The notes: generated by a model not told the origin, from the sequence alone. A stretch of DNA of 64,000 bases from Sycobia sp. Sy_11 (GCA_018907035.1 JACCIC010000139.1:1-64000); one strand, 5' to 3'. Counted from the first letter of the stretch, positions 1 through 11,857 are shown. Numbers and translations are program-made.

Positions 1-439
1 TACAGTACTTTGATTTTAGCAATGGGTTCCATTAATCGAATAGTCGAAAGGGTAATTTTTACTTTTCTATTTTAAATGGGTTCTCGTTGCTCGTGTTTCG
101 ATGCATCCTTGCATACCGGTATATATATTATATTATAGATATATATAATAATATATCTATATATCTGAAATCTCATATATATATATATATATATATACAT
201 CTTCATTTGAAAGATTGTATTATGTCCTCTTGTTATTTCCATCCTAATCGCATTCAAATTTTTCCTTTTCATTGAATGAGCCCTTATCAATATTTTCTCG
301 AGTGATAGCATTGTCAATTGTGTCATATAAACAGTACTCTTTCCGCATAAATGTATATAACCGCACATGTTTGTTTTTAGTTGTATGCGGTGTCGCACTA
401 GTGAGGATTGTGTTATTCCGCGTTGGATTGGCATTTATC
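1..439. other. AT-rich sequence upstream of Mtch
   Basis: No gene is supported here. An (AT)-rich tract lies at about 174-197. Open frames in this stretch are short, AT-driven and resemble nothing known. It should hold the promoter and 5' UTR of the plus-strand gene starting at 440, but no clear TATA box or initiator can be picked out. Confidence 0.6.
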
Positions 440-530
440 ATGGAAAAAAAAAAGTCATATTGGTTTCCATTACCTACGAATAAATAATGTTATTACTTAT
501 CCATTCGAGTTTTCGAAAGTTTTAATGCAG
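440..530 (+). CDS. Mtch: Mtch exon 1
   Basis: ATG at 440 in a fair context (ATCATGG), donor CAG|GTTAGC. The exon is 91 bases; it would be exactly 30 codons with one A fewer in the run at 444-453. The frame fixed by the end of the exon (VITYPFEFSKVLMQ) has an in-frame stop near 400 and no ATG of its own, which is why a one-base surplus in the A run is inferred. Confidence 0.75.
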
Positions 531-2528
531 GTTAGCTGTTTTTGTCATGAAACAATTAAAAATGAATAAGGGAGGAGGTTATGTGCAGATTAGAAACTAT
601 GTTTTTAATATCATGCCTATATTTATTTCTGGAATTTATAATATATAATTATGAAATTAAGATCTGTGAATTATAGATTGGACATGAACCCATAGCACCA
701 AGGCTCTCAAAAAATTTATTGGGGAAACCATGCCTGGGCTTACCAAATGTTTTCCAGTATAGTAAGTTACTTAATAATTTTTTTTCTCTGAATGTGTGTT
801 CACTGGTCCAAATTATAAAATAAATCATGTCTCATTATTCTTGTTTAAGATTTAAATTTCTTGAATTTAAGATTTAGATTATTTGAGTATATAAATCATT
901 TTTTAAAATTTTTAGTAAGATATATCAAGAGTATAGATGGTTTCACTGGATGTTACCGAGGTCTGGTACCAAAACTATGTGCTTATGCTATTTCTAATGT
1001 AGCATATGAAAAAACTATTGAGTCAATTGAATTTGACAATGAACCCGGAAATAGTGACGATGAACCTGACAACAGAGTTCCAATAGATGATTTAGAAGAT
1101 AGTGAAAGGTAGTATAAATAATATTTATAAAAATATTATATACTATATTAAAAATAAACAAAATAAGAACAATATTTATTGTATATCATTTCATCTTTTA
1201 GAGATAAAAGATATAAGCAAAAATTTTTAAATCTTTGGTTGGACAAATAGTAGGATTGATTTTAAGCCATCCTTTTGATGTTATATCTGTAAGAATGATG
1301 GCACAGTTTGTTGGCAGGGAAACTAAATATGTGTAAGTATGTAAAATAAAAAATATATTCTACCTGTTATTACTTTCAGAAATTTAAAACTGATCTCTTT
1401 TAAAAATTTAATAAGTTCAAATAAAACCAATTTTATACTTAATTCATTGGTATGATTAATGTTTTTAATAATTCTGTATATGTATTCAAAAATTTTACTT
1501 CTTTGATTAAAATATTAATATAGTTCAAATGATGTCTTATAACAAATATTCAAATATTAATAGACTTTATAGTCATAATATAAATTTTAAATCTATTAAT
1601 TTTTTTAGTACACTTGTAGGTTCAATTGCTGAAATTTATAGAATAAATGGACTTTCCGGTTTTTTTGCTGGAATTATACCAAGAATTGTCCTTAATGTAG
1701 TCAGTTTAGTAATTAGTATTTCATCGAGTTACATTCTTAATAAATATATTGTTCAAGATAAAGACTTAAGGAATCTTACTTCAAGCGCTGCAGCTGTAAG
1801 TAAAGGTTATATGTAAACGATAAAATTAAGATTTGTACCTTTGATAGCTTTTATAAAATTTAAGATAATTAATTATATTTCGAGATTGAGCTCAGTATAT
1901 TTAGTTTCTTTATTATACATATATTAGTTAATTTATGACTTTCAGTTTTTTGCAGCTTCAATCACATATCCATTTCAAACTGTTTCTATGTGTATGATAG
2001 TAAATGACTGTGGGTATGTACAAAAAATATTTTCTTAAAGTTATATTTATAATTTATTCATTAATAATAAAGTTTCATTACTTCTAAATATAGTAAAATA
2101 ACAATCTGACAAATACAGCTTTAAAATTTATATTTTCACTTTTTATATTTTTGTTACCTTAATTTTAACAAAATTTAATTATCTAATTCCAGTCTATTGG
2201 CATTATTAATAATAAAATATATGAAAAATCTCTTAGTGAATTGAATTTTCATTGTTTAACCAAAATTTTATTGCAATGAATAAATTATTAAAACATATAA
2301 TTTTTGGATAATAGATAATTAAATTGTTCATTTATTAGTTTGGCTGCTGGCGAGCCACCTTACATGCCAATTTATGGACATTGGACTGACTGTTGGAGGC
2401 ACCTATCTTCCATGCGACAGCTAGATCGTGGAAAAAATTTACTATGGAGATATTATACAGGCCCTCAAATCATAATTGATGGTCGGCCAGTTGTTGCCAC
2501 AAGTTATTCAGTTAAAAAGTTTCAATAA
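440..2528 (+). CDS. Mtch: Mitochondrial carrier homologue (MTCH2 family), 7 exons, with two homopolymer frame breaks
   Basis: MTCH2-family proteins are SLC25-fold proteins of the mitochondrial outer membrane; vertebrate MTCH2 inserts alpha-helical proteins into that membrane and recruits tBID. Exons are 440-530, 677-761, 916-1108, 1202-1332, 1609-1795, 1946-2013 and 2339-2528. Diagnostic stretches are YPFEFSKVLMQ, IGHEPIAPRL, GCYRGLVPKLC, SHPFDVISVRMMAQFVGRET, GLSGFFAGIIPRI, ITYPFQTVSMC and the C-terminal PPYMPIYGHWTDCW. The carrier signature Px[DE]xx[KR] is complete only in the first repeat (PFEFSK) and degenerate in the others (PFDVIS, PFQTVS), as expected for MTCH rather than a transporter. 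All splice phases agree, giving about 314 residues (human MTCH2 has 303), but only if the A10 run at 444-453 loses one base and the T5 run at 1224-1228 gains one. As written, the frame breaks at both places: either sequencing errors or a decaying copy that keeps its introns. An AATAAA overlaps the stop (2524-2529); another lies at 2971. Confidence 0.88.
677..761 (+). CDS. Mtch: Mtch exon 2
   Basis: Acceptor TTATAG|ATT, donor A|GTAAGT. It enters in phase 0 and leaves with one base. It encodes IGHEPIAPRLSKNLLGKP and then LPNVFQY, the most recognisable MTCH stretch. Confidence 0.9.
916..1108 (+). CDS. Mtch: Mtch exon 3
   Basis: Acceptor TTTTTAG|TA, donor AAG|GTAGTA. It encodes RYIKSIDGFTGCYRGLVPKL, then an acidic linker (DDEPDNRVPIDDLEDSE) typical of the loop between the first and second carrier repeats. 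It leaves with two bases. Confidence 0.9.
1202..1332 (+). CDS. Mtch: Mtch exon 4, frame broken at T run 1224-1228
   Basis: Acceptor TTTTAG|AGA, donor GT|GTAAGT. The entry frame reads DKRYKQK and then meets stops. The homologous sequence FKSLVGQIVGLILSHPFDVI continues one frame over and leaves in the phase exon 5 needs. One T is missing at 1224-1228. No alternative acceptor with a pyrimidine tract restores the frame. Confidence 0.8.
1609..1795 (+). CDS. Mtch: Mtch exon 5
   Basis: Acceptor TTTTTTAG|T at 1601-1608, donor GCT|GTAAGT. The open frame extends upstream to 1529, but those residues (Asn/Tyr-rich) belong to the intron: joining at 1609 gives RETKYVTLVGSIAEIYRING, which matches the family without an insertion. 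Confidence 0.88.
1946..2013 (+). CDS. Mtch: Mtch exon 6
   Basis: A 68-base exon between TTTCAG and GTATGT, encoding FFAASITYPFQTVSMCMIVN. It is in phase with both neighbours (phase 0 in, 2 out) and carries the third carrier-repeat signature. Confidence 0.9.
2339..2528 (+). CDS. Mtch: Mtch exon 7 and stop
   Basis: Acceptor ATTAG|T, TAA stop at 2526-2528. It encodes GLAAGEPPYMPIYGHWTDCW followed by a basic C-terminal tail ending SVKKFQ. Confidence 0.9.
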
Positions 2529-3089
2529 AAGAAATAATATCACTGCCAATTTGTATTGTATGAATTTAATGGCATTAGAAAATGCAGATGAGCAGTATTT
2601 ATTAAAAGAATATAATAATATATGTTAAGATCTTTTCTTAATAACTTATGAATGTTGTTAATTATGTCGATTGTAAATAGTGTACAATTAGATCTCTTTT
2701 GAAAAGATATTTAATTGCAAAACTTTAACTTGTCTGGTACCTTAAAGAGTAAAGAATTAAAATGAAAAAGTTATCTGTATATTTTTCTTCTATTTTCCTG
2801 TACAAGAATATAGGAGACTGTAAAGTTTAGCAATATTGTGTCCCTGATATCACGATGTATGATAAGATTTTAAATTATACATTTTTTTCTTGATAATCAG
2901 TTAGAGATATTATTAATGCAATTATTAGTTTTATTAATAATTAGTATTAATTATTAATTAGTAAATCAATAATAAAATAAATAGACGATTTAAGGGATCT
3001 TCAAATTGAAAAATAGGATTATATTGTAAATTAAGGAATTTGCAAAATCAAAAAACCATGATTCGTATTTCTTAATAAAAAGGTGTCGA

Positions 3090-3106
3090 GGACAATCAGA
3101 TTGTCC
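3090..3106. repeat. 17-bp perfect palindrome
   Basis: GGACAAT-CAG-ATTGTCC, a 7 bp stem with a 3 base centre, in AT-rich DNA downstream of Mtch. It resembles the palindrome at 3256-3270. Confidence 0.8.
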
Positions 3107-3255
3107 TTCACTAGCATAGAATACAGTTTATTATTTTTATTAATTTTATTATATTTTATTTTATTATTATTTTATATTATTATTTTTAATTTTTAATCTA
3201 ATTGATTTGTAGTAATAAGTATTACTTCAGATTCTTTGGGGTGATAATAAACAAG

Positions 3256-3270
3256 GACAGTCTGACTGTC
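3256..3270. repeat. 15-bp perfect palindrome, similar to the one at 3090
   Basis: GACAGTC-T-GACTGTC. Together with the preceding G it reads GGACAGTCTGACTGTC, against GGACAATCAGATTGTCC at 3090, so the two share the pattern GGACARTC and its reverse. Confidence 0.8.
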
Positions 3271-4029
3271 ATTATTTTAGTTGATAGACTATATTATTAA
3301 GACTGTAAGACCGATAAAAATATTTATTAATTTAAAAAGGTGTAACTCGAATTTTGATTATTAAATTCAATTAGTTTAAAAAATTTATAAAGTACATTAC
3401 AACTGTTTATTTTAATATGAAAGAAAAACAAAAGATGAAATGCGTCTTATCTTTAGTTGAATTAATAAGATTGTGTTAGAAAATATATTATATGGACGTG
3501 CCATAAACAAAATAAATAAGACAGAATTTATTACAAAATGGACCTTAATTTTAATCAAATAATGATAATTATAGCATTTATCCGGCATAAAAAATCCCGG
3601 CCGTATGTGGAGGAAAAGATATTTGAATGCTATAATAATGAATATTACAATAAATAAAATTATAAACGACACTATAATATAAATAATATATAATAAATAC
3701 TATATTATATATAATATGTAATAAATAATATATAATAAATAATAGTAATAAATACGATGAACATACACAATAAAATAGGTGATGAATAATATTAGTTTGT
3801 ACACAGAAAATTAATGCGAAGCATTTTGACGGAATTCTCAGTCATGACTTATTCTATAAATCGTGTTACAAAGTCCTGGCCGTTTCGAAGCTCCTTCTCG
3901 GACCAAACAGAAAAAGCAGAAAAAAAAGAGAGGTAGCAACACCTAAGAGGAACGTAATCTATTTCTTGGTAGCTAAATCACACTCGACAACAAAACGCCA
4001 GCACAATTAAACACGCAGAATTAATCACT

Positions 4030-4360
4030 GGGGCGCGTTGTGGTTTAAAACGGAATTGAATCGACGCCCGTCAAATTTCTATAAGATCGCAAAATGTCCC
4101 CCTCCCTATGTCCAGCTGTGCGGGGGTCCAATCTAAATTCAAGAAAAAACGACTGAAACGTAACGTCCGCGCCGGCTTTCTCGTGTAGACGCTTTTCACG
4201 CACGGCTTCGCTGTATTACCTGAGTAGAATCGCAGTCGCCACTCCCCCCCTCCCCCCAAACTGTACAGCACATCTGCGCCTTGAGCAACAGTGCGGTTGT
4301 CGCGCCCAAATTTAAGGGGATGACAGTCTAAAGTGCCCCGCCCCCTCAGTAAACTTCATT
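4030..4360. promoter_or_regulatory. GC-rich, CpG-containing promoter-like patch
   Basis: A sharply bounded GC-rich stretch inside AT-rich DNA, with C runs near 4240-4256, a GC-box-like CCCCGCCCCC near 4336-4345 and an ATTGGCC (CCAAT-box-like, reverse) near 4358. Such composition marks promoters elsewhere in this window (47.5-48.45 kb). No convincing gene starts on either side, so it may be an enhancer or the promoter of a non-coding transcript. Confidence 0.3.
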
Positions 4361-5321
4361 GGCCATCTATTTTGCATTCTCTCTCTCTCTCTTTCTTTCT
4401 CACTATCTCTTGCACTCTTTTGCTCTTTTTCTCTCTACCTAATATAAAGCACGCCAATGCCACGAACAACAATCTTGCTAATAAAACAACGGCATTGGTT
4501 CAGCTGGACGCTGAAATCCCTTAAGAAGAAAAGATAAAAAATAAAGTATTTTTATGTATAATAAAGTTACTTAAAAATTTTGGACACATTTCGTATGAGC
4601 ATAGTTAGAATCTTTTTAATAAATCAAGCGGCATGCACAGTATGCATATAAAGTTTTATCATTATTTTTTATCATAATATTTCTGCCTTACTGTACATTA
4701 TTGTTCAACTGTAAAATCAACGATATATGCATACAATAATAAAATTATGAAAAGTACAATAATATTTATAGTTGGATTTTTTAAGGATATAGACAAGAAT
4801 CAACTAGTGAAATGAATTTTGGTTTTTACGTATAAATAACAAGGCATTTTCCAACAGAATGAAAATTTTTATTTTCTATTTTACCAGCAATAACTCAGTT
4901 ATCTCTTTATTTTTAGGACATATTACATATACATACATATATGTATATATATATATATTTTATTTATTTATATATTTATGTATAGATTCTTTCTCATTCG
5001 TAAAATATTCTCTATCATTGCAGTGTGTAAAGATATTCAGAGTGTGTTGGTTAAAAATGTACTTTTTATCAGACATTTATCTGCCCTGGAAGATTAAAGT
5101 TACATAATTTTGACTTCAATTATCATCATCAATCACTACTATCGTTCATAAAATCATTTGTCCGATTAAAGTTTCTTCAACCACCTATAAATTAATAAGT
5201 GCGTGTATACAATATAAGTTGTGTAAAAAACATGGTCCGCAAATTACAATGTAAAATGTATCGTGATATAGTTCATTTAATACGGTTCGCCCTCTGTTGA
5301 AAAATCGCAAATTTCTGCAGT

Positions 5322-5401
<80 letters not shown>
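5322..5401. repeat. (AT)n microsatellite, about 80 bp
   Basis: Alternating AT broken once by a G at 5341. Confidence 0.95.
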
Positions 5402-5404
<3 letters not shown>

Positions 5405-5626
5405 CAGTCGATGCACGTAAAACGAAAAATTTTGTTACTTATATGCCTTTAAATTTATTATACGCGTTCGCGTATATTTATTTAAATATCCATTTCTCGG
5501 TACTTATTCGTTTTCCATCCGTGCATTAACATTGATTGTAATTGTGTCACATATTCTGTTTATAAGTTTCTATAACAGTGCGGTACGCAAATTATTTTCT
5601 CATGGAAGTATTTTTTTTCTTCATTA

Positions 5627-5628
<2 letters not shown>

Positions 5629-5683
<55 letters not shown>
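5629..5683. repeat. (AT)n microsatellite, 55 bp
   Basis: Uninterrupted AT alternation followed by ACGCACGAGC. Confidence 0.95.
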
Positions 5684-5684
<1 letters not shown>

Positions 5685-6277
5685 GCACGAGCATATGCAT
5701 ATGCACTTTTTGCTCACCTAATATGCTTTACTAAGATTGATGTTTATTTTGTTTTTTTTTTCTTAATTTATATGTAGTAATACAGTACTAGGAGACACTT
5801 TGTATTATTCATTCTCGCATGCACACGTAATCTATAGATTTGTGAGGGGTATATTCTTTTTCTCGAAGTATCATATGCGTCATTGAGTTTTCTTCCGCTC
5901 GAATTTAGAGCGATTATTCTTCATATTATAGAAATTATTAAGATAGGCTGTGGTTACTTTGATTTTTTTCCATCTATATTGGTCAAAATTAAACGTTGAA
6001 AATCGCAAAGGAATATCTGCAAAGTGCAATATATAGTTATTTAATCTCGAATAAATTAAGAACCAATCGTATATTGTATTTTTTTTCGTATATTTCAAGT
6101 AAAACTTCCCAAAACTACACCTTTTCCTCCCCCATAAAATAGAAGCATCTTATTTACAAAAGACTGTAATTTATATAAATACTTCGTTTGTCTTTGAAAT
6201 TTCGCTCTGATTTACGTTACCCCTCCCCCTTCACGTTTACATAATTTAGGCATAGTAGTTGTAAAATAAATAAATAA

Positions 6278-6281
<4 letters not shown>

Positions 6282-6319
<38 letters not shown>
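6282..6319. repeat. (AT)n preceded by (AAAT)n
   Basis: A compound tract: AAAT units from about 6266 pass directly into AT dinucleotides. Confidence 0.9.
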
Positions 6320-6323
<4 letters not shown>

Positions 6324-6677
6324 TTATTTATTTTACCAATCCTTCGACACCTATATCTATAATCTAAAATGCTTCCTTTTATTCTTATCGCAAATCCATA
6401 CACTTATTGGAACGTCCAGCGCTCGCGTCGCTTTGATTGTTTTTGTAATGTATATATAGGCAACCGACTTTCCATCCTTCACATTTGTATAAATAAGCAA
6501 CGAATAAAAACGCAAAATATTACATTTATCCTGCAGCCCCATATATTATAGATATAGTAAAAAAAAGCTCAGTGTTTTTGCAAATATATAATATATATAT
6601 ATATATATATAGATATATTAGACATATATTTAACAGTTTTATCTTTTTCTCTTCTAAATATTTTAATCGATATGTGT

Positions 6678-6681
<4 letters not shown>

Positions 6682-6734
<53 letters not shown>
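6682..6734. repeat. (AT)n microsatellite, 53 bp
   Basis: Pure AT alternation; a shorter AT tract lies 80 bp upstream at about 6588-6611. Confidence 0.95.
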
Positions 6735-6736
<2 letters not shown>

Positions 6737-7655
6737 ATCATATACTGTATAATAAAGTATATATAACAGTTAAAGCACTTTCAATGCCAAAGAATCGTTT
6801 AAATTACAGCGAATAAAATCGTTCGTGTACTTTCTCTACATACAGAAGGGACGTGTATTTGCGCTTCTTTTATCTTTTTTCTTCTTCTTTTTTTTCTTTT
6901 TTTTTAAGCAATAACGAAGGTTATTGGAAGAAAATAAATTCTATCCCTAGCCGCATTGCTTATAATCCTGTTTATGCTTATTAATGAAACTAAACTCCGA
7001 AGGCATATATGCGTCTATTATTTTGCGATTACGATCGGATTCGATTTATCTAAGAGTAAATAGCGCGCGAATCGTGTCCCGGTGTCCCGTACGCAGTGCA
7101 ATCCTCGATCGGGATGAAAATGAATGTTCGTTAATCAATGGTCAAATTTGAGACGCTCGTAGAAAAGTCTGGCGTGGTCGCGAAAAATGTCCGACGGACA
7201 TATCGAAAAAAGTCGAACGAACGTTTGACGACGACTCCGGCAACAAGCCCGTGCGCAGTTCATTTCTAGTGTTTTATATAGAAATGCCTTTTTTTTTTTT
7301 TCAATTTATCGAGAACTTTTTTGCCCAATTTTTCCAGACTTTGAGAATATTTGCTAATGAATATTTCACTTTGACGGACTCATGGGACATATGACGATGC
7401 TTTTGAACGTTTTGCGATACTACTAGCGATAGAAATTCATTTTCACCAGGGACATTGTAAAAATAAACTTTGCAGGGCGTCCCCTGAACGTTAACGAAAA
7501 TTATCAGACTTATCCAGACGTTGCCGTGAACTTTACTGCCGTGACGGGTATTATCTAAATTTTGCCCGTCAGAATTCACGATTAGCAACGAATGCTGTAT
7601 CGAGACTTTTCCAAAATCTGTTAGAACTTTGTATATGCATGGACGCAACTGTACT

Positions 7656-7735
7656 TACCCAATTGGATATACCGCATCTGAGCTAATGTTCGGGCAAATT
7701 CCCGTCAAAGTCCCGGCAATGTTTATGGGAATGTG
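7656..7735 (+). mobile_element. Possible LTR-retroelement integrase tail (short relic)
   Basis: One plus-strand frame reads YPIGYTASELMFGQIPVKVP and stops at TGA. The pattern GYTxxELMFGxxP resembles the segment just after the catalytic core of gypsy- or BEL-type integrases. Upstream sequence (about 7300-7650) gives no continuous match in any frame, so this is at best a decayed fragment and may be chance. Confidence 0.22.
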
Positions 7736-8064
7736 ATTTTTTTCCAAACACACACACACACACACATGTATGTAGGGAAATATGTTCGACTACGGATGAA
7801 CTCTTTAATATAGCATATAAAATATAAAAGCCAGTCGTGTCGTATTAAAAAAAAAGACAGTGGACAAAACATATATGGAATTTCATATAAGCAATTGGAA
7901 TGCATTAACAATATCTCGGCCCGTCTCTCTCTCTCTCTCTCTCGCTTGTAACTTCTTTCTTTTCCACTTAATTCTTTGGCACGTTCGCGGACTGTCAATA
8001 TTTCAAAAGCAATATATCTATATCATTTCTATACACAAATATAAGATATATATTTATATGTATA

Positions 8065-8070
<6 letters not shown>

Positions 8071-8122
<52 letters not shown>
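8071..8122. repeat. (AT)n microsatellite, 52 bp
   Basis: Pure AT alternation ending in TAGCG. Confidence 0.95.
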
Positions 8123-8123
<1 letters not shown>

Positions 8124-8535
8124 CGAAGAACGTTGCAAATAGGATGTTTCGATATGACAAGATATTTTTATATCGATAATATATACGTCGAAAATTAGAA
8201 AATTATAGTATTCAATTTCGAACGGGGGGCCTCTATACGCGTTCGTACGATTGTTACAGAAATACTTTCTATATATTGTTATATCGTTAAGCCTCTCTTC
8301 TTTTATATAATATATCCAGGACTGAGTATATATAATATTATAATTATACTCATACATATAGTTTACATATGTAAAATAGAATTTTTTTTTTTCATCCAAG
8401 ATAAAATTATATATTTTGTTTTTTCACATAAATAAATTTCTCTCCCTCTCTCTATCTCTCTCCTTCCGTCTTTCTCTATACAGTATTCTAAAAATCTATT
8501 CGCTCGGTCGCGTGATGTGTATTTCAATTATATAA

Positions 8536-8538
<3 letters not shown>

Positions 8539-8592
<54 letters not shown>
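8539..8592. repeat. (AT)n microsatellite, 54 bp
   Basis: Pure AT alternation; third tract within 1 kb. Confidence 0.95.
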
Positions 8593-8594
<2 letters not shown>

Positions 8595-8791
8595 TATCTA
8601 TATAGAAATTAAATTATGCCGATCCAGAGAATTTTTCAGAAAACAGCTATTACAACACGTTTTTTGTCGTTAAAAATATAAAAGACGAAATATGTGGCTT
8701 GTTTTTTTTTTCTATTCTCTTCTTTCTATATATATGATAGCTTTGTAACTTACTCGCTATTACATTTACTCACTCGCACGCTTGTACATAG

Positions 8792-8793
<2 letters not shown>

Positions 8794-8845
<52 letters not shown>
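8794..8845. repeat. (AT)n microsatellite, 52 bp
   Basis: Pure AT alternation; a (GT)n tract follows at about 8941-8972. Confidence 0.95.
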
Positions 8846-8848
<3 letters not shown>

Positions 8849-9568
8849 AATTAATCTTCATGTGTATATAAATACACATACTTTTAATTTTATACTCTTT
8901 TGTTCTCGTCGTGCACCTTTCTTCATATAATTGTAGGATGTGTCTGTGTGTGTGTGTGTGTGTGTCTGTGTGCGCTCGCGCGCGCCTATTATACAGCCAT
9001 ATACACATTTCGTCAAGTTCGTTGATGCAAAAAATCGTGATATATATCATTGCGTAATGACTGGCACATTGTCAGACCAAATAAATTAGTATTCTCGCTT
9101 CGGCGCTATATGCGAAGTTTTTACGCTGTTCCTTTCACTTTTCCTTTATTTGCGATATTGTTTTCTTTTTTTTTGTTTTTACCTTTCATTCTTTCTTAAA
9201 TCCTCACACCTGGCTACGGGGACGAGTGCATTGTGTATACCCGTATATTACACCGATATGTCACAATTAAGGGCCTTTAATTGAAAATACGCTTAACGTT
9301 ATCAAATTCGCTTTCTTTTTGTCTAATGCACCTTTCGTTTTTTCTATATCTAGTATATATTCTTACTTCGCTGTTTTGTGTTTAGTGTAGATGTATATGA
9401 GTATGTGCATACGTGTGAATTGCAACGGTAAAGGGCGCGGTTCTCCGATGCGCTAAGTTGTTGCATCAGTGCTTCAGTCCTTTTCTTAGGGGCTGACACA
9501 TCTTTTTCTCCCCTTCCCATGTCTCTCTCTTTCTCAATTTTTAGATATATATTATTTTGCCTTAACGG

Positions 9569-9572
<4 letters not shown>

Positions 9573-9627
<55 letters not shown>
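9573..9627. repeat. (AT)n microsatellite, 55 bp
   Basis: Pure AT alternation between GGCTATT and AAATGATT. Confidence 0.95.
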
Positions 9628-9630
<3 letters not shown>

Positions 9631-10582
9631 GATTCTGCTGGCGGGGAGCGGATGCGTTTAAAAGCTCTATAGGTATTTTTTTTGTCTCTTTAAAACATAT
9701 ACCAATGGCATCCTTATTGAGACAAAAAATCCACTGAGGTATCGGGTGAAAAATCACCCCAGAACAAATACAACATTCTCTAATAAAACAACTTTTTTTC
9801 ATTCGCCAATTCGGTGCTTCCGTGTAGACGACAACACGTTATACAAAAATAAAAAAAATAAAATAAACACAGGCTCGTGACTCGCGATAGTTATAATTTA
9901 AATTTATTTATTTTTCATTATCATCGTTTTTTAATTTCGAAAAGGATCCGGATTCGAATTTTTCTTTAAATCTTATAAAGGGCGCGCACGCGTTCGAAGC
10001 ATAATTCCAGTTGTACGAAGCATGGGGCAGAAGCACGAGCCAATCGAATAATTCGAATACTTCTTGGGCCGTCCGTTTACTTTGGAAAACGTAATGTTTC
10101 CTAGAACAATGTTCGATATTCAAATACTGTTCGCAAGACCGTTACAGTTACTTCATCATAAAAACGATCCCGGGATTTACCAAAAAAACAGTTGATTCGT
10201 AGACAATTTGCTTTTATTTACGATTATAACTTGTCCGTGAAAAATCGAGTTATTCCAATTCTCGATTGATTTATCGCTTGGAAAAATTCCAGCTGAATTG
10301 TTGATCAACGGGTGGTACGGGTGTCTTTGAGGTGAGGCTAGGGGGGGGGGTGCAGGGGCAGAGATTCAGCGACCGACAACGAAGGCGTTGTGCGACTCTG
10401 GCTCGTCGATAAAAACAAAGAAAAAGATCAATCCTCTACAAAATCTGGCAGATATAATATTTACAATTTACCGGCGATGATATCGTTCGGACATAACGCG
10501 CGGCGCATCGACACGTCATATTTGTAAGCTTTCGCATAAGTTGATGAAAATCTCGTATCTATGCGATGTGTATACATACACG

Positions 10583-10698
<116 letters not shown>

Positions 10699-11664
10699 TT
10701 GTGTATGTATATATAAAACCAAATAGGAAATGTGTAAGATATTATTTAAGGAGAAAAGTATATCTTATTGTGGAGCGTAGGTCTCGTTACCCGGGAAAAA
10801 AAAAATAATGAAAGCGTGCTCCTTTGTTCTCATGATTATTTGTGACAGCTGTACGAGTGCGTGTGAATGTGTGAGTGCCTTTGTATGTGAGGTGGTGCAT
10901 TTTTTATATGCACATGTTTATCGTAATATTATAAATATATAAGGTGATTTACCATTTTGTTTTACCACGATTTTCTACACAGTTATAGCTAAGATCTATA
11001 TATAGTACGTCCCTATATATCTCTCTTTTGTGTATACATGTACTTACGCCCTCTGTGTGTGTATGTGTGTGTGTGTGTGTATGCATTCACGTATATATTT
11101 CTATACGCACGTATGCCTGTATACATGTATCATATACGAATGTAAAATGCATTTGCACTTGTTTTGTTGTGTATATTTATATACGCATATATAGGTTTAT
11201 CTTATTACCCTTTACTTTACCACGTTGCCACTCCTATCGTTTCTGTTGCGATACACATTAAAGAGTATACGCGTGGAACTAAAACACACACACGGTGTCG
11301 TCGGATTCTAATAAGTAGGAGGGTTTTTACTTCTTGTATAGTTCGCGCGCTTCTGCCCTCATCCTTTTCGCTCGCCTGCTCGCGCGGTGGGAAAAATTTG
11401 ACGCTATAGTGCCGTAAAAAGAAAACAAAAAATCGATAATACACAATTTTAACTTGAGCAAAGTATATGGAGACAGCTCATCGATCCGTATACCATTTTG
11501 ATATATTAGTAATCCATATATATGTATAAATACATATCGGTTATATTGTGTTATCTATGGAAGTTCGGCACTCTGTTGTCGTGCAAATAATAATAAAATC
11601 GCATCAAGTTTCCCCCCGTGCTCCCTTAACCCATCCCTACTTCTCGCCCCGTGTGTGAACATGC

Positions 11665-11671
<7 letters not shown>

Positions 11672-11713
<42 letters not shown>
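11672..11713. repeat. (AT)n microsatellite just downstream of the NPDC1 stop
   Basis: It ends 46 bases from the NPDC1 stop codon on the 3' side of the minus-strand gene, so it should lie within the 3' UTR. Confidence 0.95.
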
Positions 11714-11717
<4 letters not shown>

Positions 11718-11758
11718 TTATGCCTGTATGTATGTAATCTGTTTTATGCTTCATCCGA

Positions 11759-11857
11759 CTACAGGTCGTCCTCGCTGTCGGCTTTTTTGCTCTTGGCCGG
11801 GGTCGCCGGCGTGGGATCGTCCTGGAACATGGGATTCTTCACCTCCATCTCGCCGGT
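11759..11857 (-). CDS. NPDC1: NPDC1 exon 8 and stop
   Basis: Acceptor TTTGCAG|ACC, TAG stop at 11759-11761. Residues 530-561: TGEMEVKNPMFQDDPTP, then an Ala/Lys stretch and an acidic C terminus ending SEDDL. Phase 0. Confidence 0.95.
   Translation of the reverse strand, partial: TGEMEVKNPMFQDDPTPATPAKSKKADSEDDL

Noticed and set aside
1529..1608. Asn/Tyr-rich N-terminal extension of Mtch exon 5
   Set aside because: A strong acceptor at 1601-1608 removes it and restores both phase and homology.
3412..3672. Hydrophobic 86-codon minus-strand frame starting MSFIILFIVIFIII
   Set aside because: Composition follows the AT richness; no homologue recognised and no downstream exon. Mentioned only in connection with the GC patch at 4.0-4.36 kb.
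7301..7648. 115-codon minus-strand frame
   Set aside because: No recognisable domain, no splice context, and it overlaps a possible retroelement remnant on the other strand.
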